Below, one piece after another: positions 16,237 through 25,543 of a DNA stretch of 64,000 bases. Made by a program: the position numbers and the translations under genes. The notes under the pieces were generated by a model. The model made no database searches. It saw nothing but the letters and a program-made list of their open reading frames with translations, and was not told where the DNA came from. Numbering within the stretch: position 1 is the stretch's first letter; each line of letters begins with the position of its first letter. The stretch comes from Holophagaceae bacterium (GTDB lineage Bacteria > Acidobacteriota > Holophagae > Holophagales > Holophagaceae), in assembly GCA_021286765.1 (NCBI GenBank), contig JAJTBS010000002.1:124001-188000 (forward strand), read 5' to 3'.

Positions 16237-16343
16237 GTGGGCTCCTGGGCCAGCGGTCCCACACCGAGATCGGCGGACATGGCACGAAAGTCCCCAGACG
16301 GGGAGTCCATCAGTCTACCGGAAGGCCCGGGAAAGGGAAGCAT

Positions 16344-17135
16344 TCATTGGCATTTCCACCCCTTCCAGCCCTTGGGTTTGGGGCGCTCCCAGTCCTGGGG
16401 GTGCTCCACCTGCCAGGCACACCACTGGGCCGGCCGGTCCAGGCCCGCCAGGCGATCCCGCAGGAAGGCCCCCCACAGGTCAGGCCGGAGGCGCTTCGTG
16501 CGGGCCATGGCCTCTCGCAGGCGCCAGAGGCGGATGGCGCCATGATCGCCCCCCTGGAGGACCCCGGGTACCTCCAGCCCCTCGAAGAGGGCGGGGCGCG
16601 TGTAGTGGGGGTGGTCCAGCAGGCCCGTGGCGAAGCTGTCCTGCTCGGCGGAGGCCTCGTTCCCCAGCACTCCGGGCAGCCAGCGGCAGACGGCGTCGAT
16701 GAGGAAGAGGGCCGGCAGTTCGCCGCCGCTGAGCACGGCCTCGCCGATGCTGTATTCCTCGTCGATGCAGCTTTCCACGGCCCGTTGATCCAGCCCCTCG
16801 TAGCGGGTGCAGACCAGGACCAGCTGGTCGATCCGAGCCAAGTTCAGCACCCTGGCATGGGTGAGGGGCGGGGCGGCGGGGCTGAAATGGATGACGCGGC
16901 CTGTGCCCTGCCGCGGGATGGAAGCCAGGGTGTCGCGCAACACCTCGGGGCGCAGCACCATGCCGGGGCCGCCGCCGAAAGGAGCGTCATCTACATGGCC
17001 GAAGGCGTTGCCGGCGAAGGGCCGGTAACTGTGGGTGTGCAGGCCGTGGCCCAGCTCGCGGAAGGCGCGTCCGGTGATGCCCAGGCGGGCCGCCTCGAAG
17101 AATTCCGGGAAGAGGGTGAGGGCATCGAAACGCAT
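16344..17135 (-). CDS. trmD: tRNA (guanine37-N1)-methyltransferase
   Basis: 263 residues from ATG 17135, which shares one base with the stop of the upstream ExoD-like gene. Starts MRFDALTLFPEFFE and contains the trefoil-knot SAM site: GGPGMVLRP, LVCTRYEGLDQRAVE, EEYSIGEAVLSGGELPAL and LLDHPHYTRP. Methylates G37 of tRNAs reading CNN codons and prevents frameshifting. Confidence 0.97.
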   Translation of the reverse strand: MRFDALTLFPEFFEAARLGITGRAFRELGHGLHTHSYRPFAGNAFGHVDDAPFGGGPGMVLRPEVLRDTLASIPRQGTGRVIHFSPAAPPLTHARVLNLARIDQLVLVCTRYEGLDQRAVESCIDEEYSIGEAVLSGGELPALFLIDAVCRWLPGVLGNEASAEQDSFATGLLDHPHYTRPALFEGLEVPGVLQGGDHGAIRLWRLREAMARTKRLRPDLWGAFLRDRLAGLDRPAQWCAWQVEHPQDWERPKPKGWKGWKCQ

Positions 17136-17737
17136 CAGTGAACCAGCGCGTGGAAGGCCTTGAGGATGGCGCGGGTGGCGAAGCCGAAGCTGGAAGCAAA
17201 GTAGATCGTGTTGCCCAGGGACGCCGCCGCCCCGATCCAGGCCCAGGCGGGCCGTTCTTCCAGGAGGGCGGCGCCGAGGAGGCAGAGGATGGCCGCAGGC
17301 AGCTGGTTGCCGAAGGGCAGGGGCACCGGGATGGCCAGCAGGAAGCCCGTCCAGGCGATGCAGGCCCCCATCCAGCGGTGGCTCAGGGGTTTCTGCGCGG
17401 CCCCGCGCCAACGGAAGCGGCCCAGCTGGGCCTCGAATTTGGCGAGGGCATCCTTGATGCGGCCCTTGTGGATGGGCTGGGCCTGGATGCGGCTGGGTAC
17501 CCAGGGGTGGGGGATGCCCCAGGCCATCTGGGCGCCCAGGCCGATGAGGCCGATGCCGCCCACTGGCGCCAGCCCGAGGTTCAGACCCGGGATCAGGTTC
17601 GGCAGCGACAAGAGCAGGACCAGGAACCCGTAGGTCTGCTCTCCAGCGGCATCCAGCAGCTCACCGAACGTGATCTCCCCTTCCGCGTCGAGGAGCACGT
17701 GGAGGGTTTCGAAGAAGGGCTTGGGCGTGGGCTGCAC
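17135..17737 (-). CDS. ExoD-family membrane protein
   Basis: About 200 residues from a likely GTG at 17737, chosen because it lies just after the rlmN stop; the start is uncertain. Features of the ExoD family: GEITFGELLDAAGEQTYGFL, the conserved LPNLIPGLNLGLAP, and about four hydrophobic segments. In rhizobia ExoD affects exopolysaccharide production, with unclear biochemistry. Placed between rlmN and trmD in one operon. Confidence 0.75.
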   Translation of the reverse strand: MQPTPKPFFETLHVLLDAEGEITFGELLDAAGEQTYGFLVLLLSLPNLIPGLNLGLAPVGGIGLIGLGAQMAWGIPHPWVPSRIQAQPIHKGRIKDALAKFEAQLGRFRWRGAAQKPLSHRWMGACIAWTGFLLAIPVPLPFGNQLPAAILCLLGAALLEERPAWAWIGAAASLGNTIYFASSFGFATRAILKAFHALVH

Positions 17738-17756
17738 TCGAACAGCATGACCGAAG

Positions 17757-18854
17757 TCAGGGCTGTTTCGGTGGCCGGGGCCGCCCTTCGCGCACCAGCT
17801 GGCCACAGGCGCCAGCCACATCCTGGCCCCGGCTGCGGCGGACGCTGACTGGAATCTCCGCTTCCGACAGCAAGCGGCAGAGGGCGCTGATGCGGGCCTC
17901 CTCGGGGGGCTCGAAGCCGGATCCCTCGTGGGGGTTGAAGGGGATGAGGTTCACCTTGGCGGGGAAGCGGCGGGCGAAGGCCACCAGGCGGCGGCCATCC
18001 TCCAGGCCATCGGTCACCCCCTTCAGCAGCACATATTCCAGGGTGACGCGCTCGCCCGACTGCAGGGGGAGGCGCCCCAGGGCCGCCGCCAGGGCCTCGA
18101 GGTTCCAGACGCGGTTGACGGGCATGATGGCCGAGCGGTGCAGGTCCGTGGTGCCGTTCAGGCTGAGGGCCAGCCGCGGCCGACGGGTGAAGGCGCCCAG
18201 CCGGTCGATGCCGCTCACCAGGCCCGAGGTGGACACGGTGATGCGGCGGGGCGGGATGGCGAGGCCCTCCGGATCGGTCAGCGTGGCGAAGGCGGCCATG
18301 AGGTGGTCGAAGTTGTGCAGCGGCTCGCCCATGCCCATGAACACCAGGTTCACGGGCCGGCCTTCTGCGTGATCGTGGTGGTTCAGCATGGCCACCACCT
18401 GGCCCACGATCTCAGCCGCCGTGAGGTTGCGGATGATGCCCATCTGGCCCGTGGCGCAGAAGGTGCAGCCCATGGCGCAGCCCACCTGGCTGGAGAGGCA
18501 AAGGGTGACGCGGTCCTCGTAGGGCATGTGGACGCCCTCGATCTGGCGGCCATCCCGCAACTCAAACACATGCTTGGTGGAGCCGTCGGAGGAGGACTGG
18601 CTCTGGACGATGGCGGGCCAGACCAGGTCCACCTCGGCCTCCAGCCTCGTCCGGAGGGCCTTGGAGAGCTGGGTGAACTGTTCCCACCGGGTCCACCGCT
18701 GGCGCAGCAGGCCGGAGAAGACCTGCTTCCCGCGCCAGGCGGGTTCGCCCAGGCCAGCCAGGAGCGAGCCCAGGTCGGTGCGGCTGAGCCCGGCGGCATT
18801 GGGACGCGAAGCCGGTCCGGCTTCCGGCGCCGGGTGGTCCCAGGGGGCAGCCAT
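17757..18854 (-). CDS. rlmN: Dual-specificity 23S rRNA/tRNA adenine-C2 methyltransferase
   Basis: 365 residues from ATG 18854. Radical-SAM cluster motif CAMGCTFCATGQMG (CxxxCxxC), preceded by VTLCLSSQVG, then VFMGMGEPLHN, ITVSTSGLVSGI and ALSLNG. The C-terminal catalytic Cys is in GQDVAGACGQL, and SVRRSRGQD is typical of RlmN. It methylates A2503 of 23S rRNA and A37 of tRNAs. The frame is open upstream, but the ATG lies two bases after the preceding gene. Confidence 0.96.
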   Translation of the reverse strand: MAAPWDHPAPEAGPASRPNAAGLSRTDLGSLLAGLGEPAWRGKQVFSGLLRQRWTRWEQFTQLSKALRTRLEAEVDLVWPAIVQSQSSSDGSTKHVFELRDGRQIEGVHMPYEDRVTLCLSSQVGCAMGCTFCATGQMGIIRNLTAAEIVGQVVAMLNHHDHAEGRPVNLVFMGMGEPLHNFDHLMAAFATLTDPEGLAIPPRRITVSTSGLVSGIDRLGAFTRRPRLALSLNGTTDLHRSAIMPVNRVWNLEALAAALGRLPLQSGERVTLEYVLLKGVTDGLEDGRRLVAFARRFPAKVNLIPFNPHEGSGFEPPEEARISALCRLLSEAEIPVSVRRSRGQDVAGACGQLVREGRPRPPKQP

Positions 18855-18856
18855 GG

Positions 18857-19117
18857 TCAGTCCATCCGGATCTTGAAGGACTTCATCAGGTGCAGGTCGT
18901 CCTCGGAGAAGGGCTGGGGCGCTTCCGTGGACTCGGTGTCCTGGGCTTCCAGGCTCCCGGGCCTCATCGGGGAGGCCTCCAGAATCAGCATGAGCCCATA
19001 GCCCTTGGCCTGGATCTGGAAGGCGAGGTCGCGGCAGTGGTCGTCCTCGGACAGCGCCTTCACCAGGGAATCGCCCAGCTCGCTCACCAGATGGTGCAGA
19101 TGGTCCGGCAAGTCCAT
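18857..19117 (-). CDS. Conserved small protein, unknown function (86 aa)
   Basis: Starts at ATG 19117 after GGGGAGGGG. Soluble and acidic: DLPDHLHHLVSELGDSLVKA, a middle strand-like AKGYGLMLILEA, then DDLHLMKSFKIRMD. Ends two bases before rlmN, so it is co-transcribed with it. No domain recognised. Confidence 0.65.
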   Translation of the reverse strand: MDLPDHLHHLVSELGDSLVKALSEDDHCRDLAFQIQAKGYGLMLILEASPMRPGSLEAQDTESTEAPQPFSEDDLHLMKSFKIRMD

Positions 19118-19294
19118 GGCCCCTCCCCTCCATCAGGATAGCAGTGGGCCCCTTCCGTCTGGACGGGCCGGCCCAGGCGGAACCAGGGCCAACCTGCCGG
19201 GCCCCGGGGGAGCGCCGGCCCTGGACGCACGGCAGCCTGGCGTTCACGGACGGGCCGTAGACAATGGAGCCCATCCCCCAACCTTGAGCTGCCC

Positions 19295-20161
19295 ATGCAC
19301 CCCGACACCATCACCCTGATTGGTACCACCATCCAGACGCTGGGCGTCTGGTCCCTCGCGGCACTCCTGTTCCTCATGTCACGGGCCCTGAAGCTGGACT
19401 ACCTCCGCGCCTGGGCCAGGGGGTGGCTGTGTCTCGCGGTGGCGCTGACGGCGCTGCAGGTGGTCTTCCGGTGGCCCAGCCAGGGATGGGCCTTGCAGGC
19501 CATCTACCATTTCGGGGAATTGGCCTTTCTCTGGTACCTGGCCTCGGGTCTGAGCGGGTACCTGGACCTGCCTCGAAGGCATGTCCCATCGGCACTGCTG
19601 CTGGGCGTCGGCGGGGCCTACTCGGTGGCGCTGCCCTTGTTGACCCGCGAATTCACGCTGGGATTCACCTTCCACGCCGGGATTCTTGCGGGCGGATTCG
19701 CGCTGATGGCGTGGCTGCTGCGCTCTGGACACCGCGATTGGAGCCAGGGTCTGGGCGTGTGGGTGACCCTGATGGCGCTGTACCTCCTGAGCGCCAACTT
19801 TGCCTTCCATGCCCTGGCTCTGGGTTCCATGAGGGTGCGCCCCTCCTTGCCAGGGGCTTACTTGAACTTCACGTCGCTCTACGACCTGCTCTTTGAAATG
19901 CTGCTTGCCTTCGGTCTGGTGGTCCTGGCCCTCCAGGATGCATCGCGCCGGATTCAGACCCTCACCCGGCTGTTGCCGGTCTGCGCCTGGTGCCGGAAGA
20001 TTCGGGATGATCAGGGCTACTGGAGCGAGTTCGAGTCCTGGGTCCGCTCCCAGGGCCAGCTTCGGATCACGCACGGGGCCTGTCCCGATTGCAAGGACCA
20101 GGTGATGAAGACCTTCCGGGAAGAGCTGGCGGCTGAGGCCAGGGGCTCCGCCTCCAGCTGA
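19295..20161 (+). CDS. 7TM sensor-like protein with Cys-rich kinase-tail motif but no kinase
   Basis: 288 residues. About seven hydrophobic helices (residues 5-215), for example TLGVWSLAALLFLMS and LLFEMLLAFGLVVLAL, then a soluble tail LLPVCAWCRKIRDDQGYW and ITHGACPDCKDQV. The CxxC...GYW...HG.CPxC block is the short signature usually seen at the C-terminus of PAS/GAF histidine kinases and response regulators, here attached directly to a membrane domain with no HisKA or ATPase. It may bind a metal or redox-switch. Divergent from the rlmN operon; no obvious partner. Confidence 0.65.
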   Translation: MHPDTITLIGTTIQTLGVWSLAALLFLMSRALKLDYLRAWARGWLCLAVALTALQVVFRWPSQGWALQAIYHFGELAFLWYLASGLSGYLDLPRRHVPSALLLGVGGAYSVALPLLTREFTLGFTFHAGILAGGFALMAWLLRSGHRDWSQGLGVWVTLMALYLLSANFAFHALALGSMRVRPSLPGAYLNFTSLYDLLFEMLLAFGLVVLALQDASRRIQTLTRLLPVCAWCRKIRDDQGYWSEFESWVRSQGQLRITHGACPDCKDQVMKTFREELAAEARGSASS

Positions 20162-20211
20162 GGGCGGCTGCTGGGAGGGGGTTGCGCTGACGCCGGTCGG
20201 CCCTGGTCAGC

Positions 20212-20775
20212 TCAGGCGAGGCCGCCAGCCCTGAACTGGCTCACGGCCCCTTGGGGGTCGCTCCCCCAGAACGGCCTTATGGCCGCGATTCCAGCCAGCC
20301 GCGAGTGCCGGAGCAGGACGGCGCTCGTGGGGACCACCCCCCCCAGCGCCAGGAGACGGGGACCGCCCGCCGGCAGACCGTCCAGGAACTGATGCAGCCG
20401 CTCCGCCCCCCACGCATCGCCCTTGCCCGGACTGCTGAAGATGGGGGAGATCAGCAGCTGATCGGCGCAACAGCGGGATGGCCACTGGTTCTCGTGGTGC
20501 AGCGGGCGCGACAACGGCACCAGGCCCGGCGCCAGATCCGGATGCGCCTCAGGAGCATGCAGGCCGCAGCCCACCGCGAGGGACACATCCAGACGCCCTG
20601 CGATCCAGAGTTCCACGTCTGGTGCGGCGTCCTGGCACCAGCGGGCGGCCTTCAGAAGCGCCCGGCCGGGAAGTTCCTTTTCACGGATGAGAAAGGCATC
20701 CACGCCGCTGGTGAGGACCCTCCGCCAGGCCTGGGGATCGAAGCCGATGCCCGGCGTGATGGCCAGGAGGATCAT
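20212..20775 (-). CDS. ThiE/TenI-like thiamine-phosphate synthase family protein
   Basis: 187 residues, TIM-barrel pattern: FLIREKELPGRALLKAA (normally the pyrophosphate-binding R-K-D/E region), VELWIAGRLDVSLAVGCGLH, SRPLHHE, DQLLISPIFSSPGKG and LLALGGV. Family enzymes join HMP-PP and thiazole phosphate, or act as TenI aromatases. Shorter than standard ThiE, so TenI-like is likely. ATG overlaps the upstream aldo/keto reductase stop (20772-20775). Confidence 0.75.
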   Translation of the reverse strand: MILLAITPGIGFDPQAWRRVLTSGVDAFLIREKELPGRALLKAARWCQDAAPDVELWIAGRLDVSLAVGCGLHAPEAHPDLAPGLVPLSRPLHHENQWPSRCCADQLLISPIFSSPGKGDAWGAERLHQFLDGLPAGGPRLLALGGVVPTSAVLLRHSRLAGIAAIRPFWGSDPQGAVSQFRAGGLA

Positions 20776-21764
20776 CCGAAGAGGCTTCCCAGGGCGACGG
20801 GGTCCAGCTTCGGGGCGGCCAGGACCGCCACGTTTTCGGCCACGTGGGCGGCGCGGCCCATGCCGCAGAGGGCGGTGGTCACGCCCGGGCAGGAGCGGGT
20901 GAACTGCAGGGCAGCCTGGGCCGGGGTGCGAAGGCCCAGCGCCTCGGCGAAGCCATCCGGCAGCTGGCGCAGGATCCTCGCCTGCATGATGGAGGCGGAG
21001 GTCTGCACGGACAGGCCAGCGGCCTGGGCGGCGGCCAAGGGGGTCATGGCCACGCCCTCCATGGGCTGGGTCGGGGCCAGGTACGCTTCGGGCATGGCCA
21101 GATTAAGGGGCAGCTGGAGCCAGCGGAAGTGGTGCCCCCGGCCCCCGGCGGAGACGGCCGCGGCCAGCAGCCGGGCCAAGCTCAGGTGCCCGTCCTGGCC
21201 CGGTGGAACCCGGAAGCCGTTCCAGGTGGCCACGCCGTAGGCACGGATCTTCCCCTCCGCCACTAAGCCTTCGCAGGCCTCAAAAGCCTTTTCGATGGCC
21301 GTGTAAAAGGCCTCCGGCCCCAGGTGGGCCAGCTGCTGTTCGGGGTTGTGGAGGTGGAACAGGTCGATGGTTTCGAGGCCCATGGCCTGCCGGCTGATCT
21401 CCAGCTGGTAGGCCAGATAGCGGGGCGTCATGGCATGGCAGCCGTCCACCAGATCATCGGGGGAAAGGATGCCGGGCGCCTCAAACACACGATGGAACCA
21501 GGCACGGGGGCCCTCCTCCGGGTCGGTGGCCTCGGGCATCGGGACGTAGCCGGCCTTGGTGGACACGAAGAACCCATCCCTGGGGAAGGCCTTGAAGGCC
21601 GCGCCCAGGGTCCGCTCCGAGCGTCCACCGCGATAATTCGCAGCCGTGTCGAAGACGTTGCCCCCGGCGGCGAAGAAGGCGCTCGCAGCTTCTGCGTAGG
21701 CGGTGTCGGCCGACTCGGTGGAGGGGCCGAGGTAGGTGCCAAGGCCGAGGCTGCTCAGTTCCAT
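20772..21764 (-). CDS. Aldo/keto reductase
   Basis: 330 residues. GLGTYLGPS, FDTAANYRGGRSERTLGAAF (catalytic Asp and Tyr), VSTKAGYVP (catalytic Lys), IDLFHLHNPE (catalytic His), then an atypical C-terminal NADPH region. Uses NADPH to reduce aldehydes or ketones. Forms a pair with the ThiE-like gene. A cofactor salvage role is possible but not shown. Confidence 0.85.
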   Translation of the reverse strand: MELSSLGLGTYLGPSTESADTAYAEAASAFFAAGGNVFDTAANYRGGRSERTLGAAFKAFPRDGFFVSTKAGYVPMPEATDPEEGPRAWFHRVFEAPGILSPDDLVDGCHAMTPRYLAYQLEISRQAMGLETIDLFHLHNPEQQLAHLGPEAFYTAIEKAFEACEGLVAEGKIRAYGVATWNGFRVPPGQDGHLSLARLLAAAVSAGGRGHHFRWLQLPLNLAMPEAYLAPTQPMEGVAMTPLAAAQAAGLSVQTSASIMQARILRQLPDGFAEALGLRTPAQAALQFTRSCPGVTTALCGMGRAAHVAENVAVLAAPKLDPVALGSLFG

Positions 21765-21862
21765 GGGACCTCCTGAGGAGGGTGTGCGGCATGGACAGGC
21801 TTTGCCTGCCCTTGCTGCGGGGGGCTGGGAGTGTCCGCGCGGCGGGGAACCCCCGGACAGGT

Positions 21863-22795
21863 TTAGCTATCCAGCTCTTCCTTGACCCCGGCCGTGGTGC
21901 CCATGGTGATCAGGCGGTCGGCGGCGCGGCGGGCCCATTCGGAGCCGGGGTAGCTTTCCACCAGCTTCTGGTAGTAGTTCTTGGCTTCGGCGCGGTAGCC
22001 CTTGATCTGGGCTTCGCTGTAAGCCCGGAAGTCCTTGCCGTACTGCTCGACCTGCTCCTTGGTGAGGTCCTTCAGGTCTTCCTTCCCGAGCTTGGCGGCG
22101 TAGTCCTTGTTGAACTGGGTGAAATCGTCGTCCGCCAACAGACGCTGCCGCATGGCTTCGCCCAGGTAGAAGTAGGCCCGCTCCCGGTCCACATAATCGG
22201 GATAGGTCTCCAGCAGGCTCTTGAGACGGCGTTCGGCGCCGGGGTAGAAGTAGGTGTTCACGTAGAACACGCCCACGATCAGCTCGTGCTCCGCGATGCG
22301 GCGCCAGCACTGGAGGATCTTGGCCCGGGTCTCGCCGGCGTAGGGGCTGCCGGGGGATTCCGCGAGCAGCTGCTGGAAGCCAGCCAGGGCCTTGCGCGTC
22401 TCCGCTTGGTCGCGCTCGGCGCTTTCGATGGAGGAGAAGTGGCACAGGGCCCGGTGGTACATGGCGTAGTCCCGCAACTCGTGCCGGGGGAAGTAGTTCA
22501 GGAAGCTGGCGTACTCGACTTCCGCCTCGGGGTAGCTGGGGCTGGACTGGAAGAAGAAGCTGTCGCCCAGCATGAGCTTGGCCTTGGGGAACTCGGCCGA
22601 TCCCGGCAGGTACTGCTCCAGGTGCCGCAAGGTGACGCGGGCCTCGTTGAAGTCACCCTTCTTCATCTGCTTATCGGCGGTGGCCAGCAGTTCCGCGGCC
22701 GTGACGCCCTTGTCGACGGCCTTCGGCTTCTTGCAGCCCAGGCCGAGGCCGGCCAGGGCGGCCACCAGGGTGAGGGCGGTGAGGATGCGCTTCAT
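21863..22795 (-). CDS. bamD: Outer-membrane assembly lipoprotein BamD
   Basis: 310 residues. Lipoprotein signal peptide with lipobox LGLGC (Cys about 21), then TPR repeats: ADKQMKKGDFNEARVTLRHL, LMLGDSFFFQSSPSYPEAE, RALAG-like helices and NTYFYPGAERRLKSLLETYP, typical of BamD (YfiO). Longer than E. coli BamD, with an extra charged stretch near 235-270. Part of the BAM complex for beta-barrel insertion. Its ATG overlaps the stop of the hydrolase gene upstream (22792-22795). Confidence 0.88.
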   Translation of the reverse strand: MKRILTALTLVAALAGLGLGCKKPKAVDKGVTAAELLATADKQMKKGDFNEARVTLRHLEQYLPGSAEFPKAKLMLGDSFFFQSSPSYPEAEVEYASFLNYFPRHELRDYAMYHRALCHFSSIESAERDQAETRKALAGFQQLLAESPGSPYAGETRAKILQCWRRIAEHELIVGVFYVNTYFYPGAERRLKSLLETYPDYVDRERAYFYLGEAMRQRLLADDDFTQFNKDYAAKLGKEDLKDLTKEQVEQYGKDFRAYSEAQIKGYRAEAKNYYQKLVESYPGSEWARRAADRLITMGTTAGVKEELDS

Positions 22796-23772
22796 GCGGA
22801 CTCCGGAGACAGCACTTCAGACATGGCGGGACGGGACGATGGGTTCCAGGCCCGATGCAGGGATTCGAGCCAAGGTTCGACCAGGGCCAGGGCCTGGGCC
22901 CGGAGGCGGTCGTGGAAGACCTCGTGAAAGAAGCCGGGAAGCCGGTGCCGCTCCAGGAGGTCTGGGCGGACCGCGGACCAGAGGGCCTCGGAGGCGTCCG
23001 GGTCCACCACCGTGTCCGCGCCTGATTCCAGCAGGAGCATGGGGCGGTCCAGTTCGTGGCCCAGGGGCAGGATCTCGGCCCGGCCCTCGTCCAGGGCGGC
23101 GCCGAAGGCGGCCGTGGCCCAGCGGTGGCAGAGCGGGTCAGCCTCGTAGCGCTGAACGAGGACCGGGTCGGAGCACACCCGGCTCTTGTCGCCGTGCAGC
23201 AGCACCGGGCGGTGGGGCATGAACCAGCGCAGCAGGCGCGCCATGATCACCAGCAGCCGGGAGTTGGACTTCACCGCCACAGCGGGGCTGGACAGGATCA
23301 AGCCATCCAGCGTGTCCGCATGCCAGAGCAGGGTGAGCAGCGCGATGAGCCCACCGAAACTGTGGCCGAGGACCACCTGGGGACAGACGGGCAGCGGCGG
23401 CATGGGGACGCCGTCCACCACCCGGGCCTTGGCGCCCATGCGCTCGGCGTCGTGGCGGCGTTCCTGACGGAGGAAGAGGGCGAAGTCATCCACGAAGGCC
23501 CGGATGCCCACCGCGTCACCCCGGATACCCCCGGAGCGTCCGAATCCCCTGAAATCCATGCTGGAGACGGACCAGCCGAGCCCGTGCAGCCAATGGGCCG
23601 TGTGCCGGTAGCGCTCGCCGTGCTCGCCGTAACCGTGGGCGATCACCACCCGGCCCTTGGGCTCGGGGTGCTCCCACCGGGCCCAGGCCAGGGGGACGCC
23701 CCCATGTCCGGCCAGGACCCCACGGGCGGTGGGCTCCAGGTCGGCGGGGATCACGGGGATGAATCCAGACAT
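22792..23772 (-). CDS. Alpha/beta hydrolase, monoacylglycerol lipase/lysophospholipase type
   Basis: 326 residues from ATG 23772. VVIAHGYGEHGERYRH, MDFRGFGRSGG, nucleophile elbow VVLGHSFGGLIAL (Ser about 130), acidic residue in MLLLESGADTVVD and His in LPGFFHEVFHD. This is the Hydrolase_4 (serine aminopeptidase S33/MGL) pattern. Cytoplasmic by lack of a signal. Coupled to bamD, which may link it to envelope lipid turnover (inference). Confidence 0.85.
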   Translation of the reverse strand: MSGFIPVIPADLEPTARGVLAGHGGVPLAWARWEHPEPKGRVVIAHGYGEHGERYRHTAHWLHGLGWSVSSMDFRGFGRSGGIRGDAVGIRAFVDDFALFLRQERRHDAERMGAKARVVDGVPMPPLPVCPQVVLGHSFGGLIALLTLLWHADTLDGLILSSPAVAVKSNSRLLVIMARLLRWFMPHRPVLLHGDKSRVCSDPVLVQRYEADPLCHRWATAAFGAALDEGRAEILPLGHELDRPMLLLESGADTVVDPDASEALWSAVRPDLLERHRLPGFFHEVFHDRLRAQALALVEPWLESLHRAWNPSSRPAMSEVLSPESA

Positions 23773-23857
23773 CCAACCAGAATAGCGTGGGGACGGGACA
23801 TCCTTGATTGTTCTAAACTCAAAGGTTCCCCGGGATACGGGGCCGGAGAGGCGGACG

Positions 23858-24964
23858 ATGGATTTCGAGACCCTGGTGCGGGCCAAGAACGAGCTGGAAC
23901 CCCGCGTCCAGCAGTTGGTCGCCCACCTGGACCCGGAACGCAAGGCCCTGGAACTGGAACAGATCGAGGAAAGGACCGCGGCGCCCGGCTTCTGGGACGA
24001 TCCGGAGGCCGCCAAGCCCCTCCTCCAGAAGCGGGGCACCATCACCAACGACATCGCCCTCGCCAAGCGCCTCTCCACCGGGATCGAGGACCTGGAAACC
24101 GGCCTGGAGCTTGCCCGGGAGGACGGGGACATGCTGGCCGAGGTTGAGACCGTCGAAGGCGACCTCCGCAAGGCCGTGGAAGACGCCGAGCTGCGCATGA
24201 TGCTCAGCGGGGAGCTGGACAGCAACCATGCCATCGTGGCCATCGCGCCTGGCGCCGGTGGCACCGAAAGCCAGGATTGGGCGGCCATGCTGCTGCGCAT
24301 GTACCTGCGCTTCTGCGAGTCCAAGGGCTGGGCCACGGAGATGATCGACTACCAGGACGGGGAGGAGGCCGGCATCAAGGGCGCCACCTTCATCGTCGAT
24401 GCCCCCTTCTCCTACGGCTACTTGAGGGCGGAGGCGGGCGTCCACCGGCTGGTGCGCATCAGCCCCTTCGATTCCGCCAAGCGCCGCCACACCAGCTTTG
24501 CCGCCGTCTATGTGAGCCCGGAACTGGATGACACCATCAACGTGGACATCCCCGAGAAGGACCTGAAGATCGACGTCTTCCGCGCCAGCGGCGCCGGGGG
24601 GCAGCACGTGAACCGCACCGAGTCCGCCGTGCGCTTCACGCACCTGCCCACGGGCATCGTGGTGTCCTGTCAGAACGAGCGCAGCCAGATCAAGAACCGC
24701 GCGACGGCCCTCAAGGTGCTCCAGGGCCGCTTGTATGAACTGGAGCAGCGCAAGTTCCAGGAGAAGGTGGCCGCGGCCAGCGGCGACAAGGCCGACGTGG
24801 CCTGGGGCAGCCAGATCCGCAGCTACGTGCTGCAGCCCTATCAGATGGTGAAGGACCATCGCACCGGCGAGGAGACCAGCCAGACCCAGAAGGTACTGGA
24901 CGGCGACATCGACGCCTTCATCCGCACCCAGCTGCTGGCCAAGAGTCTCAGGACCGAGGGCTAG
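23858..24964 (+). CDS. prfB: Peptide chain release factor 2, without programmed frameshift
   Basis: 368 residues in one uninterrupted frame from ATG 23858 (GGAGAGGCGG upstream). Contains [16 protein letters not shown], the SPF stop-codon tripeptide in [14 protein letters not shown], and the GGQ loop [15 protein letters not shown]. Recognises UGA and UAA. In many bacteria an in-frame UGA near codon 26 forces autoregulatory +1 frameshifting; here the equivalent region ([15 protein letters not shown]) has no stop. Divergent from the hydrolase-bamD pair. Confidence 0.96.
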   Translation: MDFETLVRAKNELEPRVQQLVAHLDPERKALELEQIEERTAAPGFWDDPEAAKPLLQKRGTITNDIALAKRLSTGIEDLETGLELAREDGDMLAEVETVEGDLRKAVEDAELRMMLSGELDSNHAIVAIAPGAGGTESQDWAAMLLRMYLRFCESKGWATEMIDYQDGEEAGIKGATFIVDAPFSYGYLRAEAGVHRLVRISPFDSAKRRHTSFAAVYVSPELDDTINVDIPEKDLKIDVFRASGAGGQHVNRTESAVRFTHLPTGIVVSCQNERSQIKNRATALKVLQGRLYELEQRKFQEKVAAASGDKADVAWGSQIRSYVLQPYQMVKDHRTGEETSQTQKVLDGDIDAFIRTQLLAKSLRTEG

Positions 24965-24995
24965 TCACGCCAGGGCCCGCCTGGGTTCCCCAGGG

Positions 24996-25511
24996 TCACT
25001 CGGCCTTGGCGGCCAGCTCCTGGGCCTTCTGGATCTGCTCATCCTTGGGCAGGCGGAAGATCCAGCGCCCCGTGATGCGGTCCCAGAGATCAAAGCAGCA
25101 GAGCCAGTTGAGGAGGCCGGCCACCATCACGTAGGTGGCTCCGTATTCCTGGGTGAGGGTGCGCACGGGTTCCGTCCCCGCCCCACCGAAGGCCGCGGCG
25201 AAGGCCCCGTAGAGGGGGCCGATGCCCAGGGTGCCCAGAGCGCCCAGGGTGGGCAGCCAGGAGCCCTGCACGGGCACAAAGACACCACCCTTGACCCCGG
25301 CCACGGCGCCGAACTGCATCTGGAACGCGCCGAGCACGCAGAAGAGCACCCACACGCCGAAGAAGATCTTGGCCCGGCCCTTCTCGCCGATCAGCCAATA
25401 GCCGCCACCCGGCACCAGCCACTGGGCTAGCAGGGGCTTCCAGGCGGCCTTGAGGGCCTTCTGGCGGCGGAGGGGCATGGGCAGCTTCAGGGCGGGCGTG
25501 GGTTCGGACAT
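24996..25511 (-). CDS. Membrane protein of unknown function
   Basis: 171 residues, four hydrophobic segments. Contains WLVPGGGYWLIGEKGRAKIFF, where a gly-rich hairpin follows the first helix (as in small TM2-like/DUF6677 proteins), and LLNWLCCFDLWDRITGRW near the C-terminus. Convergent with prfB, upstream neighbour fba 32 bases away. No enzymatic motif. Confidence 0.65.
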   Translation of the reverse strand: MSEPTPALKLPMPLRRQKALKAAWKPLLAQWLVPGGGYWLIGEKGRAKIFFGVWVLFCVLGAFQMQFGAVAGVKGGVFVPVQGSWLPTLGALGTLGIGPLYGAFAAAFGGAGTEPVRTLTQEYGATYVMVAGLLNWLCCFDLWDRITGRWIFRLPKDEQIQKAQELAAKAE

Positions 25512-25543
25512 GGCTTCAGGTTACCTCAGTCGCGGCCCTGGAA

